A DNA stretch of 7,169 bases, from contig JAFZOE010000354.1 of assembly GCA_017552845.1 (NCBI GenBank), positions 1 through 7,169 on the forward strand. The letters run 5' to 3'. The translations under genes were made by a program, and so were the position numbers. Each line of letters begins with the position of its first letter. The stretch's first letter is position 1. This DNA comes from Clostridia bacterium. GTDB taxonomy: Bacteria > Bacillota > Clostridia > Oscillospirales > Acutalibacteraceae. Below the pieces are notes generated by a model. That model had not been told where the DNA came from. It made no database searches and was given only the letters and a program-made list of their open reading frames with translations. This document shows positions 6,968-7,169 of this stretch, in pieces.

Positions 6968-6986
6968 ACAGTAAATTATAACAGTA
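6968..6986 (-). promoter_or_regulatory. TACTGT direct repeat flanking the -10 box (possible operator)
   Basis: Two identical hexamers TACTGT (6986-6981 and 6973-6968, minus strand) bracket the -10 TATAAT with a 13-bp period. The first supplies the TG of the extended -10 and the second covers the expected start site. A regulator bound here would compete with RNA polymerase. In AT-rich DNA chance repeats are common, so an operator role is only a suggestion. Confidence 0.3.
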
Positions 6987-7003
6987 TTATATGAATAATT
7001 CAA
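6975..7003 (-). promoter_or_regulatory. Candidate sigma-A-type promoter of the glg operon
   Basis: Read on the minus strand: -35 TTGAAT at 7003-6998 (4/6 match), a 17-bp spacer, and a perfect -10 TATAAT at 6980-6975 preceded by TG one base away (extended -10, TGnTATAAT). Transcription should start near 6968, giving a leader of about 53 nt before glgB that is AT-rich with no evident structure. It is the best match in the 254-bp upstream region. Prediction only. Confidence 0.75.
6992..7002. repeat. Perfect 11-bp palindrome TGAATAATTCA overlapping the -35 box
   Basis: TGAAT-A-ATTCA is a perfect inverted repeat with a one-base centre. It overlaps the -35 hexamer of the operon promoter by 5 bp. 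It could be a short operator half-site pair, but nothing else supports it. Confidence 0.3.
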
Positions 7004-7088
7004 GACAGACTGAGATGTTTAATTCACAAATTTATTTTATAGAATTTAATTAAAATAACTAAAAATTATTACAACTCAGTTACATTGG

Positions 7089-7117
7089 TTGACAAAAACA
7101 ATGCTCTTTGTTACTAT
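7089..7117 (+). promoter_or_regulatory. Candidate divergent promoter reading off the right edge
   Basis: On the plus strand: perfect -35 TTGACA at 7089-7094, a 17-bp spacer, and -10 TACTAT at 7112-7117 (4/6) with an upstream TG giving an extended -10 form (TGTTACTAT). The expected start is near 7124. No other plus-strand gene in the window explains it, so the transcribed unit must lie mostly beyond 7169. The two promoters' -35 boxes are 85 bp apart (7004-7088, AT-rich, no clear signal). Confidence 0.6.
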
Positions 7118-7127
7118 TGCCATAATA

Positions 7128-7167
7128 GGGGATTATGTGCCCGCAAAGCTTGATTTTTAAGTCCCCC
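7128..7167 (+). other. Potential hairpin at the 5' end of the divergent transcript
   Basis: GGGGATT at 7128-7134 can pair with AGTCCCC at 7160-7166 (seven pairs, one G-U), leaving a loop of about 25 nt containing GCCCGCAAAGC. It begins about four bases after the predicted start site of the divergent promoter. It could be the start of a small RNA or a leader structure. On the minus strand it is followed by no T-run, so it is not a terminator for that direction. An ATG at 7135-7137 opens a frame to the edge (11 codons), but AGGGG is only 3 nt upstream, too close for a normal ribosome site. The window ends too soon to decide. Confidence 0.3.
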
Positions 7168-7169
7168 GC

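Noticed and set aside
7021..7070. Second minus-strand promoter with -10-like TATAAA near 7036-7041
   Set aside because: No acceptable -35 at proper spacing; the region is simply AT-rich, and the promoter at 6975-7003 fits far better.
7128..7167. Hairpin as a rho-independent terminator for a minus-strand gene entering from the right
   Set aside because: No T-run follows the stem in the minus-strand direction, and the loop is long.

Overview
The window carries a compact minus-strand glycogen-synthesis operon, most likely from an anaerobic Firmicute of class Clostridia (Ruminococcus/Oscillospiraceae-like). Two things point there: a catalytic glgC next to its degenerate paralogue glgD, a Firmicutes trait, and a membrane-anchored protein with Thr/Pro-rich tracts and VTDExGE-type repeats, which I associate with Ruminococcus-like genomes. 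The taxon is inferred from style; there is no rRNA or other marker here.

Layout, in transcription order (right to left). 6916-7169 is a 254-bp AT-rich intergenic region. It holds a strong candidate promoter for the operon (extended -10, 17-bp spacer) and a second promoter pointing the other way, off the right edge. Then follow glgB (branching enzyme), glgC (ADP-glucose pyrophosphorylase), glgD (non-catalytic subunit), an unrecognised membrane-anchored Thr-rich protein that appears split by a frameshift into two overlapping reading frames, glgA (glycogen synthase), and a histidine-phosphatase-family gene cut by the left edge. Genes are separated by 1-15 bp or overlap by 1-4 bp, so one transcript with translational coupling is likely. 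No terminator is visible.

How they work together: GlgC, probably as a GlgC/GlgD complex, makes ADP-glucose from glucose-1-phosphate and ATP. GlgA adds the glucose to alpha-1,4 chains, and GlgB introduces alpha-1,6 branches. No phosphorylase or debranching gene is in view. The odd members are the predicted extracytoplasmic Thr-rich protein in the middle of a cytoplasmic pathway, and the phosphatase at the distal end.

I see nothing that amounts to a clearly new system. The best leads are the split Thr-rich protein, the repeat-flanked operon promoter, the divergent promoter with a 5'-proximal hairpin, and substitutions at known functional positions of GlgA and GlgC.
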